In this document: positions 16,182 through 23,649 of the stretch, piece after piece
How the letters are laid out: each line of letters starts with the position of its first letter
Position numbering within the stretch: position 1 is the stretch's first letter
Source of the DNA: Prolixibacteraceae bacterium
GTDB taxonomy: Bacteria; Bacteroidota; Bacteroidia; Bacteroidales; Prolixibacteraceae
Reading direction: 5' to 3'
Length of the DNA: 33,452 bases
Assembly (NCBI GenBank): GCA_003457135.1
Contig: DMSQ01000095.1
Span: forward strand, 1 to 33,452
Notes under the pieces: model-generated
Seen by the model: only the letters and a program-made list of their open reading frames with translations
The model's database searches: none
What the model was told of the DNA's origin: nothing
Made by a program: the position numbers and the translations under genes

Positions 16182-16295
16182 ATGAACAAATTTTCTTCTG
16201 AAATAGCAAAAATGAATTTTACCCGTACCATGTGCGCTTCAATGTGTATGTGTATGTGTTTTATAATAGCTATTCAGGAGGTTGACAGGATATAG
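16182..16295 (+). CDS. Cys/Met-rich leader peptide (attenuator sensor)
   Basis: A 37-codon ORF starting ATG 16182 and ending TAG 16293-16295. The product runs MNKFSSEIAK..., then the striking MCASMCMCMCF, then FIIAIQEVDRI. Four Cys codons (16233, 16245, 16251, 16257) alternate with Met codons. It lies between a good promoter and a strong terminator ahead of sulfite reductase genes, where a ribosome slowed by lack of charged Cys-tRNA would be an ideal sensor of sulfur starvation. No Shine-Dalgarno is needed in this phylum. A function for the peptide itself is unlikely; the coding of Cys is what counts. The alternative, chance Cys coding by a TGTATG repeat, is made less likely by the matching RNA structure. 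Confidence 0.75.
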   Translation: MNKFSSEIAKMNFTRTMCASMCMCMCFIIAIQEVDRI

Positions 16296-16331
16296 GTGAA
16301 TTATACCACAATATTTTAAGCTCTTCTGAAT
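16272..16331 (+). promoter_or_regulatory. Predicted antiterminator stem of the cys attenuator
   Basis: ATTCAGGAGG at 16272-16281, inside the leader ORF just after the Cys codons, can pair over 10 bp (two G-U) with TCTTCTGAAT at 16322-16331, which is the left arm of the terminator. The same segment can instead pair with TCTTCTGAA at 16194-16202 near the start of the leader ORF, an exact 9 nt copy of the terminator arm. This gives the 1:2, 2:3 and 3:4 alternatives of a classical amino-acid attenuator. A ribosome paused on Cys codons leaves segment 2 free to form 2:3; one that reaches the stop covers segment 2 and lets the terminator form. Confidence 0.65.
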
Positions 16332-16351
16332 TTCAGAAGAGCTTTTTTTTT
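16318..16351 (+). terminator. Attenuator terminator before the sulfite-reductase operon
   Basis: A perfect 12 bp stem (AAGCTCTTCTGA at 16318-16329 with TCAGAAGAGCTT at 16333-16344) and a 3 nt loop, followed by nine consecutive T (16343-16351). It is a textbook intrinsic terminator, only 20 nt before the first structural gene, so it must be conditional for the operon to be expressed. Confidence 0.88.
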
Positions 16352-16370
16352 GTACACAAACAACTAATAC

Positions 16371-16601
16371 ATGAGTGAAAAATCATACCGAAGCATTGTG
16401 AAGTCGGTTTCATGGCGAACCATTGGAACACTTGATACTATTGTGATCTCTTTAATAATAACCAGCAAACTTGATATAGCTATAGCGATTGGGGGAGTAG
16501 AAGTGTTCACCAAAATGGCTCTTTATTACGCACACGAACGCACCTGGAACCGGATCAATTTCGGACGGATAAAGAAAACAGATTCAGATTATCAAATATA
16601 A
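16371..16601 (+). CDS. DUF2061 small membrane protein
   Basis: 76 aa. The opening SYRSIVKSVSWRTIGTLDTIVIS and the end ALYYAHERTWNRINFG match the DUF2061 family of small membrane proteins, with two hydrophobic segments (about 18-35 and 37-55). In Bacteroidota and Proteobacteria such genes commonly lie in sulfate-activation and sulfite-reduction operons; the molecular role is unknown. It is the first gene after the attenuator and is 8 nt before the precorrin-2 dehydrogenase gene. Confidence 0.83.
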   Translation: MSEKSYRSIVKSVSWRTIGTLDTIVISLIITSKLDIAIAIGGVEVFTKMALYYAHERTWNRINFGRIKKTDSDYQI

Positions 16602-16609
16602 CCCAGAAC

Positions 16610-17071
16610 ATGGAAAGAAATTTTTTACCCATATCAATTGATATTTCGAACAGTAAAGTACTGATAATCGGTGGCGGGAAAAGAGCTTTAAAGAAGATAC
16701 GGATACTTCAACGCTTTGGCGCGCAGCTCGAAGTTGTGGCCGAAAACATCATCAACGAAATTTATTCAACCGGGGTAGTTTGCTTCCTGAAAAAGTATGA
16801 AAGCAGCGATTTGAAAGGCTACCTGATGCTTTATTCGTGTACCAACAATGAGGAACTCGACAGGCAAATAGCACACGATGGGAAAGTGGCCGGGCTGTTG
16901 GTCAATATTCACGACAATCCAAAGCTTTGCCAGTTTGTTTCACCTGCCATTTATCAGGATGGAAATATTTTAGTGGCGGTAAGTTCAAATGCAGAAAACG
17001 TTTATGAATCAATCCATATTCGGAATCAGATTCAGGAATACTTAGAAAATCATAAAAAACCAGAACAATGA
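16610..17071 (+). CDS. Precorrin-2 dehydrogenase (CysG N-domain/Met8-like)
   Basis: 153 aa. The NAD-binding Rossmann motif is KVLIIGGGKRALKKIR (residues 16-31). The catalytic Asp of the family is in LVNIHDNPKLCQF (Asp102), followed by the conserved PAIYQDGNILVAVSSN. It oxidises precorrin-2 to sirohydrochlorin in siroheme synthesis, and family members may also insert iron. It is shorter than usual (about 200 aa) because the C-terminal helical dimerisation/chelatase part is largely missing, so ferrochelation may depend on another protein. It overlaps cysJ by 4 nt (ATGA). The methyltransferase that makes its substrate is the last gene of the operon. Confidence 0.83.
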   Translation: MERNFLPISIDISNSKVLIIGGGKRALKKIRILQRFGAQLEVVAENIINEIYSTGVVCFLKKYESSDLKGYLMLYSCTNNEELDRQIAHDGKVAGLLVNIHDNPKLCQFVSPAIYQDGNILVAVSSNAENVYESIHIRNQIQEYLENHKKPEQ

Positions 17072-18846
17072 ACATTCAATTAAATCCATTAAACGAGCAA
17101 CAATCAGGCGCTTTAACAATCCTTTCTGTGGGATTAAACCGGGATCAACTGCTCTGGATTAACGGCTATTTTCAGGGCTTACTGGTATCATCCGGAAACA
17201 CTCAATCTGCAAGTACGCCCATTCAGGCTAAAAACAGCAAACAGCTAAAAATTCTGTACGGAACCCACACCGGACGAAGTAAAACAATTGCAGGTAAATT
17301 GGCTGAAAAGCTTGCCAGCCGGGGAGTTGAAGTACAGTCGGTTGCTTTGGACGATTATAAAACCAGGCAACTATCTTCTGAATCCAACCTGGTTTTCATC
17401 GTAAGTACTCACGGCGAAGGAGAACCCCCTGCAATGGCCGAAGATTTTTACAATTATATTACCGGAAAACGTGCACCCCAATTGCCAATCCTTAAATATT
17501 CGGTAGTGGCTTTAGGCGATAAAAGTTATAAGTTTTTCTGCAAAACGGGTATTGATATTGATCAGGCTTTGTCAAAATCAGGAGCAAAAGCTATTCTGCC
17601 CATTCTTAAGCTGGATGTTGATTACGAAGATGAAGCTGAGGCATGGATCAATCAGTTTACATCTGTTTTTGCCGAAATTCCGGCCACTCCAACTTCCGAA
17701 AATCCTATTGCTATCAATGCTCCAAAAAGTGAGCAATACTCCAGAAAGAATCCCTTCAAGGCAACCGTAATTGATAAAGTGAAAATTACAGGGCGCGATT
17801 CGGACAAGGAGGTTTACCATGTAGAACTTTCGCTCGAAGGATCGGGTATCAGCTATGAACCGGGCGATTCTGTCGGAATTCTGGCAAACAACCCGCCGTT
17901 GTTGGTTGATGCTATTTTAAAACAAACATCTTTGTCCGGAGATGAACCCGTAACCCTTAAAGAGGATACAATTTCTCTTCGCGAAGCTTTGTCAGACCGA
18001 TTGGAAATTACAGTTCTAACCCGCGATGTCATTCAGGAGTATTACGAAAAAACCGGAAATCAAAAGCTTCAGGAAATTATTGAAAATGACGGGCAACTGG
18101 ATAAATATTTATATGGACATGATGTACTCGACTTGCTCGAAGAATTTCCATTCAAATTGATGGCACAGGATTTTGCCTGCATTCTTAGAAGCTTTCCGCC
18201 ACGGTTGTATTCCATTTCGTCAAGCCAGTCGGCTGTTGGCGATGAAGTACACGTTACTGTAGCTACAGTTCGCTATTCATATAAAGGGCGCGAACGTGCC
18301 GGCGCCTGTTCCACTTATCTGGCCGACCGGATTGATATTGACTCTCAGGTTTCAGTATTCATTGAAAAGAACCCGGCATTTAAACTTCCAGAAAACGAGG
18401 AAACCCCGGTTATATTGGTAGGTGCAGGAACCGGTGTTGCTCCGTACCGAGCATTTTTACAGCACCGCGAAGCCAGTAACCAGAAAGGCAAAACCTGGCT
18501 TTTCTTTGGAGAACGTCGCTTTCATTCCGACTTTTTATACCAGCTTGAATGGCAGAAATTGCTTAAAGATGGGTACCTGGAAAAAATTGATGTGGCTTTC
18601 TCGCGCGATCAGGAAGAAAAAGTATATGTGCAGCACCGCCTTTTGGAAAATCAGAAGGAAATATTTGAATGGCTGGACAACGGGGCAAACATTTATCTGT
18701 GTGGCGACATGAAACAAATGGCCCGCGATGTGCAGAAGACTTTGCTACGGATTTTTGAGAATGAAGGTGGCATGAGCGAAGAAAAAGCGCTGGAATACCT
18801 GAAAACATTGAAAAAAGAAAAGCGATTTCAAACAGATGTGTACTAA
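17068..18846 (+). CDS. cysJ: Sulfite reductase flavoprotein subunit (CysJ-like)
   Basis: 592 aa diflavin reductase. Residues 1-40 (PLNEQQ...LLWINGYFQGLL) match the CysJ N-terminal helix region. An FMN-binding flavodoxin domain spans about 70-205 (LYGTHTGRSKTIAGKL, STHGEGEPPAMAEDFY). The FAD domain has RLYSISSS and GACSTYLADR; the NADPH domain has VGAGTGVAPYRAFLQHR and ends with the family's closing Tyr. It passes electrons from NADPH through FAD and FMN to the sirohaem subunit encoded next, in sulfite-to-sulfide assimilation. It begins inside the stop codon of the preceding gene. Confidence 0.92.
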   Translation: MNIQLNPLNEQQSGALTILSVGLNRDQLLWINGYFQGLLVSSGNTQSASTPIQAKNSKQLKILYGTHTGRSKTIAGKLAEKLASRGVEVQSVALDDYKTRQLSSESNLVFIVSTHGEGEPPAMAEDFYNYITGKRAPQLPILKYSVVALGDKSYKFFCKTGIDIDQALSKSGAKAILPILKLDVDYEDEAEAWINQFTSVFAEIPATPTSENPIAINAPKSEQYSRKNPFKATVIDKVKITGRDSDKEVYHVELSLEGSGISYEPGDSVGILANNPPLLVDAILKQTSLSGDEPVTLKEDTISLREALSDRLEITVLTRDVIQEYYEKTGNQKLQEIIENDGQLDKYLYGHDVLDLLEEFPFKLMAQDFACILRSFPPRLYSISSSQSAVGDEVHVTVATVRYSYKGRERAGACSTYLADRIDIDSQVSVFIEKNPAFKLPENEETPVILVGAGTGVAPYRAFLQHREASNQKGKTWLFFGERRFHSDFLYQLEWQKLLKDGYLEKIDVAFSRDQEEKVYVQHRLLENQKEIFEWLDNGANIYLCGDMKQMARDVQKTLLRIFENEGGMSEEKALEYLKTLKKEKRFQTDVY

Positions 18847-18915
18847 AAGTGAACAGTGTTCAGTCTCAGTTTTCAGAAAAGGAAATCGAATTATTCAAAA
18901 TTTATAACTCAAAAT

Positions 18916-20616
18916 ATGAGCGATACAATAAACTGGAATCTACTTTCGGAAGTAGAAAAAATAAAATACGACAGCAATTATTTGCGCGGAACTTTAGTTG
19001 AAAGCCTGGCGGATCCAATTACAGGCTCGATTGCAATCGGTGATACCCAAATTTCAAAATTTCACGGCATATACCAACAGAGTGACCGCGATCTGGAGAA
19101 AGAACGCAAACGCCAGAAGCTGGAACCTGCATTTTCTTTTCTGATTCGTGTGCGTATTCCGGGTGGGGTAGTTACTCCACAACAATGGTTGCAAATGGAC
19201 ATTTTATCGGAGCAATATGCCAACCATACGCTGAAACTGACCACCAGACAGGCCTTTCAGCTTCATGGAGTCATTAAAAAAGACCTCAAAAAGACCATTC
19301 AGGGAATCAATGCCGGATTAATGGATACCATTGCTGCTTGCGGCGATGTGAACCGAAATGTGATGTGCCATCCAAATCCAGCCGAGTCGGAATTGCATGC
19401 CGAAGTTTACGAAACGGCACGCCTGATCAGCGAACATTTGCTGCCATCAACCACTGCCTACCATGAAATCTGGCTCGACCAAAAGTTAATAGCCGACAGC
19501 AAAAAAGATGTTGAACCAATTTATGGTGACCGTTATCTTCCCCGCAAATTCAAAATCACGGTGGCTATTCCGCCATATAACGATTCGGATGTCTTTTCCC
19601 AGGATCTGGGATTTATTGCTATCGTTGAAAACAACCGGATTGCAGGATATAATGTGGCTGTGGGCGGTGGAATGGGTTCAACATTTGGAATGCCGGAAGC
19701 TTATCCGCGACTGGCCGAAGTGATTGGCTTTTGCTATCCCGAACAGGTGCTTGATGTGGCAGAAAAAATAGTTCTGGTTCAGCGCGACAACGGAAACCGG
19801 CAGAACCGCAAACGATCAAGACTGAAATATACCATTGATGATCATGGCATTGACTGGTTTAAAAACGAGTTGCACAAAAACCTCGACTATGAACTTCAGG
19901 AGGCAAGGCCATTCAATTTTACCCGCAATGGCGACCGTCTGGGCTGGAAGAAAGGCACAGATTCGAAGTGGAGCCTGACACTGTTTGTTGAAGGTGGACG
20001 TGTAGCCGACAGAAACGGTTTTAACCTGAAATCGGCTCTTCGCGAAGTGGCTCAACACATTGACGGACAATTTATTTTGACCGGAAACCAAAATCTGATC
20101 ATTGCCAATGTATCGGCTGACGAAAAGAAACAAGTGAGCGAAATCCTGAAAAAGAATGGCGTATTGCCAGGCGAACTTTCGGGACTCCGGCAGAATTCAA
20201 TCGCCTGTGTGGCGCTCAATACCTGCGGATTGGCATTTGCCGAAGCTGAAAGGTATCTGCCATCGCTGGTCACCAAAATTGAAACGATTCTTGGTCAGCA
20301 TGAGTTGTTTAAGGAAGAAATTGTGATTCGGATGACTGGCTGCCCGAATGGTTGCGGAAGACCTTATCTGGCCGAAATTGGTTTCGTCGGGAAATCGGAA
20401 GGCCATTACAACCTCTATTTGGGTGGAAACTTTAACGGGACCCGCCTCAATACGCTCTACAAAGAAACGCTTACCGAAGATGAAATACTGGCTGAATTAA
20501 CACCCATCATTTCTGATTACGCACAGAATAGGATTGATGGCGAAAAGTTTGGCGATTTCGTTATCCGGAAACAGTATGTAAAAGAAACATTAAAAGGAAG
20601 TGATTTCAAACATTAA
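18916..20616 (+). CDS. cysI: Sulfite reductase haemoprotein subunit (CysI-like)
   Basis: 566 aa from ATG 18916 (MSDTINW). Sirohaem and 4Fe-4S ligand cysteines are in CVALNTCGLAFAEAERYLP and MTGCPNGCGRPYLAEIGFVG, the two hallmark motifs. Other conserved parts are LTTRQAFQLHGV and CGDVNRNVMCHPNP, and the substrate-binding Arg/Lys stretch around QNRKRSRLKY. It reduces sulfite to sulfide with six electrons delivered by the flavoprotein. A GTG 60 nt upstream would add a 20-residue extension unlike the family; ATG 18916, 69 nt after cysJ, is much more likely. Confidence 0.93.
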   Translation: MSDTINWNLLSEVEKIKYDSNYLRGTLVESLADPITGSIAIGDTQISKFHGIYQQSDRDLEKERKRQKLEPAFSFLIRVRIPGGVVTPQQWLQMDILSEQYANHTLKLTTRQAFQLHGVIKKDLKKTIQGINAGLMDTIAACGDVNRNVMCHPNPAESELHAEVYETARLISEHLLPSTTAYHEIWLDQKLIADSKKDVEPIYGDRYLPRKFKITVAIPPYNDSDVFSQDLGFIAIVENNRIAGYNVAVGGGMGSTFGMPEAYPRLAEVIGFCYPEQVLDVAEKIVLVQRDNGNRQNRKRSRLKYTIDDHGIDWFKNELHKNLDYELQEARPFNFTRNGDRLGWKKGTDSKWSLTLFVEGGRVADRNGFNLKSALREVAQHIDGQFILTGNQNLIIANVSADEKKQVSEILKKNGVLPGELSGLRQNSIACVALNTCGLAFAEAERYLPSLVTKIETILGQHELFKEEIVIRMTGCPNGCGRPYLAEIGFVGKSEGHYNLYLGGNFNGTRLNTLYKETLTEDEILAELTPIISDYAQNRIDGEKFGDFVIRKQYVKETLKGSDFKH

Positions 20617-20628
20617 AAAATTTATATC

Positions 20629-21339
20629 ATGAAAACTCCAGTATTTTTTATCGGCGAAAAATTGTCTCATAAAACCCGGCAATGGCTGCAAAAGCATCAA
20701 ATTCAGTACATCGAACAACCTTTTTTGCGGATCGGGTACAAAAAGCCCAACCTTCCATTCTTCGGAACAGTAGCCAAACAGAGCAAACAATGGGTAGTAA
20801 CGAGCACCTATGCCGCGCACTGGCTGGTTCGTTTCGGGGCACAACTTGGCTTTACCCAAACCGACCGAATTTATTGCTGGTCTGAAAATCAGGCTGAAAT
20901 TCTAAGCAAGCTTAACTTACCTGTTTCTGTATCATCATTTTCAAAGTCGGTTGAACTGGCCGGGAAGGTTATTTTCCAAAATGAGGGCGAGTCGGTTTTA
21001 TTCCTGCATGGCGATAAGCTGTACACCGAAATCAATTCAATTTTTGAGGCAACATCCTTGCAGTATTCCGCGATTGAAGTATATAAAAATACTCCCATTG
21101 AGAAAATCGTAAACGGAATCTTTGATGCCTATCTTTTCTTTAGTCCATCCGGAATTGATAATTTTAAAGCCTCTGGAAATTTTACTAATCCTTCCTCGGT
21201 TATTTTGGCTAACGAAAACTCTACGGCAAGGGCTGCTTGGCGGGTTTTTACCAATAAAGTGTATCTTTCGCCTGAACAGGAGGAATTGTCGTTTGTTCAG
21301 TACTCTGTTGCACGATGGATTGAAGAAAACAACAAATAA
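20629..21339 (+). CDS. hemD: Uroporphyrinogen-III synthase-like protein (HemD)
   Basis: 236 aa, the usual length of HemD. Sequence identity in this family is low, but the alternating pattern is recognisable: VFFIGEKLS at the start, WVVTSTYAAHWLVRFG, VLFLHGDKLYTEI, YSAIEVYKNTP and AYLFFSPSGIDNF. It closes hydroxymethylbilane to uroporphyrinogen III, the substrate of the SUMT gene in this operon. Its place between sulfite reductase and siroheme genes supports the call. It is 12 nt after cysI. Confidence 0.75.
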   Translation: MKTPVFFIGEKLSHKTRQWLQKHQIQYIEQPFLRIGYKKPNLPFFGTVAKQSKQWVVTSTYAAHWLVRFGAQLGFTQTDRIYCWSENQAEILSKLNLPVSVSSFSKSVELAGKVIFQNEGESVLFLHGDKLYTEINSIFEATSLQYSAIEVYKNTPIEKIVNGIFDAYLFFSPSGIDNFKASGNFTNPSSVILANENSTARAAWRVFTNKVYLSPEQEELSFVQYSVARWIEENNK

Positions 21340-21345
21340 GTATGA

Positions 21346-22182
21346 ATGGATAAAGGAACAGTTTCGATTTTGGGGTGCGGGTGGTTAGGAGTGCCGCTGG
21401 CAAAGCATTTACTGGAAAAAGGTTTTTCAGTGAAAGGTTCTGTTACCTCTCCTGAAAAGTTCGGAATGCTAAGCGATGCTGGTATTTTACCTTATCAGAT
21501 TGTTTTATCCGATACTGAAGTCATCATGGATGATCCTGATTTTTTCAACTGCAATGTGTTGGTTATTTCTATTCCTCCCCGGCGAATCGAAGGAATTGAG
21601 CATTATTATCCGGCACAAATCGGGCAACTGATTCCATTTCTCCTGAAGTTTGGCATTCAAAAAGTGATTTTCATTTCTTCAACCTCTGTTTATCCTGAAA
21701 ATTTTGGAACAGCGAAAGAGGAAGACCTGAATATTCCGGACAAAGCAAGCGGAAAAGCCTTGGTCCTGGCTGAAAATCTGTTGAAAAACCTGACCGATTT
21801 CGAAACTACGATCATACGGTTTGGGGGATTGATTGGCGCCGATCGCAATCCGGCGCGTTTTCTCCTGAAATCGGCACAGCCAATAGCCAATGTACCGGTT
21901 AACCTGATTCATCAGGAGGATTGCATTGGGATTATTTCAGCCATTGTTAACCAGAATCTTTGGGGCGAAACGCTGAATGCCTGTTGCCCGGAACACCCGC
22001 TGAAAAAGGATTTCTACGGTAAAGCAGCCCGAATTTCAGGCTTGCCCGAACCCATGGTTTCTGATCAGGCAGAAGCCTATAAAATCATTGACAGCAGCAA
22101 ACTGATTCGCCTGTTAAAGTACCAGTTCATTTATCCCAGTCCGATGGATTATCTGGAAAACCTCGAACCAAGTCAAAAGTGA
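21346..22182 (+). CDS. NAD(P)-binding epimerase-like protein
   Basis: 278 aa. N-terminal Rossmann motif ILGCGWLGVPLAKHLLEKGF (about 8-27), then VIFISSTSVYPENFG and TTIIRFGGLIGADRNP, typical of the extended SDR/NAD-dependent epimerase superfamily (YeeZ-like). The catalytic YxxxK is not evident; after STSVYP the sequence reads DKASGKALVLAENLL. Its substrate is unknown. It sits in the siroheme operon, 6 nt after hemD, so a link to tetrapyrrole or sulfur metabolism is possible but is only inference from position. Confidence 0.7.
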   Translation: MDKGTVSILGCGWLGVPLAKHLLEKGFSVKGSVTSPEKFGMLSDAGILPYQIVLSDTEVIMDDPDFFNCNVLVISIPPRRIEGIEHYYPAQIGQLIPFLLKFGIQKVIFISSTSVYPENFGTAKEEDLNIPDKASGKALVLAENLLKNLTDFETTIIRFGGLIGADRNPARFLLKSAQPIANVPVNLIHQEDCIGIISAIVNQNLWGETLNACCPEHPLKKDFYGKAARISGLPEPMVSDQAEAYKIIDSSKLIRLLKYQFIYPSPMDYLENLEPSQK

Positions 22183-22212
22183 AAAGTGCGATCCTAAAAA
22201 AATCATTCCTAA

Positions 22213-23007
22213 ATGGCAACAGCAAATTACCGGAAGTATTTCTCCCCTCCTTCGGAGGGGCCGGGGGAGGCTTCCCATCTTATTTCCATAGTTGGCGCTG
22301 GTCCGGGCGATCCTGAATTACTGACCATCAAAGCGCTGAAACGCATTCAGGAAGCTGATTGTATTTTGCATGATGCTTTGGTGAGCGAAGAAATTCTGAA
22401 CTTGGCCAAACCAACTGCTCAGCGCATTTATGTAGGCAAAATATACAAGGATGGGCAGGACCAAACTGACAGGCAGGAATGGATCAATCAAACAATCATT
22501 GAATTGGCAGGGAAAGGACAAAAAATTGTTCGGTTGAAATCGGGCGATCCGATGATATTTGGGCGGGGCGCTGAAGAAATCCGCTTTTGCATTGAAAACG
22601 GTCTGAATTACGAAGCCATTCCCGGCGTTACTTCAGCCTTGGGAGCAGCTTCATTGTATGGTATTCCGCTCACCGAACGTGGCAAGAACAGCATGGTTCT
22701 GTTTGGTACCGGTCATTACTGCAAAGGCGATTTCTGTGATCTGGAAACTTTTGTTTCTGTCCTGAAATCAGGCTCACCGGTCATTTTCTATATGGGGCTG
22801 AATAAACTGGTTCGTTTGGCCCGGCGGTTAATGGATCAATCCATTTCGCCTGAAATAAATGTTCAGGTACTCAGTAAAGTCTCACAATCAGATTCATCTG
22901 CATTAGAGGCTAAATTAGGAACCATCGGCCAAATACTGGAATTTGAAAAACCACCCATGCCTGCCTTGGTTATTATTGGCAAGAACGTGGAACGGTTGAG
23001 CGGGTAA
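22213..23007 (+). CDS. cobA: Uroporphyrinogen-III C-methyltransferase (SUMT)
   Basis: 264 aa. Family signatures are VGAGPGDPELLTIKALKRIQEAD, RLKSGDPMIFGRGAEE, AIPGVTSALGAASLYGIPLT and MPALVIIGKNV. It transfers two methyl groups from SAM to uroporphyrinogen III to give precorrin-2, feeding the dehydrogenase at the start of the operon for sirohaem. Residues 1-22 (from MATANYRKYF through SPPSEGPGEAS) are not typical of the family; eight or nine of these codons come from a G+C-rich palindromic repeat inserted in frame. The true start could be further down, but no nearby ATG lies between the repeat and the SAM motif, so ATG 22213 is kept. Confidence 0.9.
   Translation: MATANYRKYFSPPSEGPGEASHLISIVGAGPGDPELLTIKALKRIQEADCILHDALVSEEILNLAKPTAQRIYVGKIYKDGQDQTDRQEWINQTIIELAGKGQKIVRLKSGDPMIFGRGAEEIRFCIENGLNYEAIPGVTSALGAASLYGIPLTERGKNSMVLFGTGHYCKGDFCDLETFVSVLKSGSPVIFYMGLNKLVRLARRLMDQSISPEINVQVLSKVSQSDSSALEAKLGTIGQILEFEKPPMPALVIIGKNVERLSG
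22242..22270. repeat. G+C-rich palindromic dispersed-type repeat inside cobA
   Basis: CCCCTCC (22244-22250), loop TTC, GGAGGGG (22254-22260), followed by CCGGGGGAGG. It is sharply more G+C-rich than its surroundings. A CCCCTCC...GGAGGGGCCGGGGGAGG unit is one I recognise as a widely dispersed Bacteroidota repeat, from memory. It is read in frame as SPPSEGPGE near the N-terminus of the methyltransferase. Confidence 0.65.
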
Positions 23008-23045
23008 GGAAGGCCTGACTTTTCTTATCCAAAAGAGAAAGCAAA

Positions 23046-23495
23046 TTAGGCTACTTCAAGACTTCTTTTTGATTTTCGGTACAGGTATGTATTGAAAATG
23101 TTTCTTTTTGCAAACCGCAATTGCTTGTCAGAATTAACCATTTTTATATATACACTTTTCGGAACGCCGAAGTATTCATACGTTGTTCCATCTAAAAATG
23201 TAACTTCAAGTAAAAGTCCTTTGTGTTTGAAATCAGCTATATTCGATTCGGATGTAGTGGTTCTATATTCTTCTAAATTAGCTGCTCTTGTTTCGGGTGC
23301 AATGCTCACCAGAAAATGATAGGCATCAATAATTTGCCGGCTTTTCAGTTCAGCCTCGGTGTACATCGCATCACCTTCCTGGAATTTATCAGGATGCCAT
23401 TCTTTTACCAGATTACGATAAGTCGTTTTCAGGTTTTTAAGATCGGTGTCTTGTTCAACATTAAACAATTTCTTGTATTCATTAATACGCTTCAT
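23046..23495 (-). CDS. J-domain protein with C-terminal KTSC domain
   Basis: 149 aa. Residues about 6-60 form a J domain with the essential HPD at 34-36 (YRNLVKEWHPDKF), able to stimulate an Hsp70 ATPase. Residues about 88-140 (LLEVTFLDGTTYEYFGVPKSVYIKMVNSD) match a KTSC domain, a small fold often found in phage or lysyl-tRNA-synthetase-related contexts. The combination recurs in Bacteroidota, but its role is unknown to me. It is convergent with the cobA operon, with only 38 nt between stops and no clear terminator. Confidence 0.8.
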   Translation of the reverse strand: MKRINEYKKLFNVEQDTDLKNLKTTYRNLVKEWHPDKFQEGDAMYTEAELKSRQIIDAYHFLVSIAPETRAANLEEYRTTTSESNIADFKHKGLLLEVTFLDGTTYEYFGVPKSVYIKMVNSDKQLRFAKRNIFNTYLYRKSKRSLEVA

Positions 23496-23649
23496 AGATG
23501 TTTCTTTTCTAAATTTCCTGGTCCCAGAGTATATAACGGTGTTTTACCCGGCTTTTTATAAACAAGCCGCAAAATTACCTATTTAAAAGTCTTGAATGCT
23601 ACGTAATTGTTAATTGTCTGCTAATGTGGAACGAATGAACGGGTAGGAG

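Noticed and set aside
16242..16259. TGTATG hexamer run as a simple microsatellite only
   Set aside because: It is only three units long, and it sits in frame in an ORF whose position and RNA pairings fit attenuation, so the coding reading is preferred.
18856..18915. GTG start giving a 20-residue N-terminal extension of CysI
   Set aside because: The extension has no resemblance to the family, and ATG 18916 begins a normal MSDTINW start.
23008..23045. Possible terminator between cobA and the J-domain gene
   Set aside because: Only a loose CTTTTC...GAAAAG-like similarity is seen, with no stable stem.
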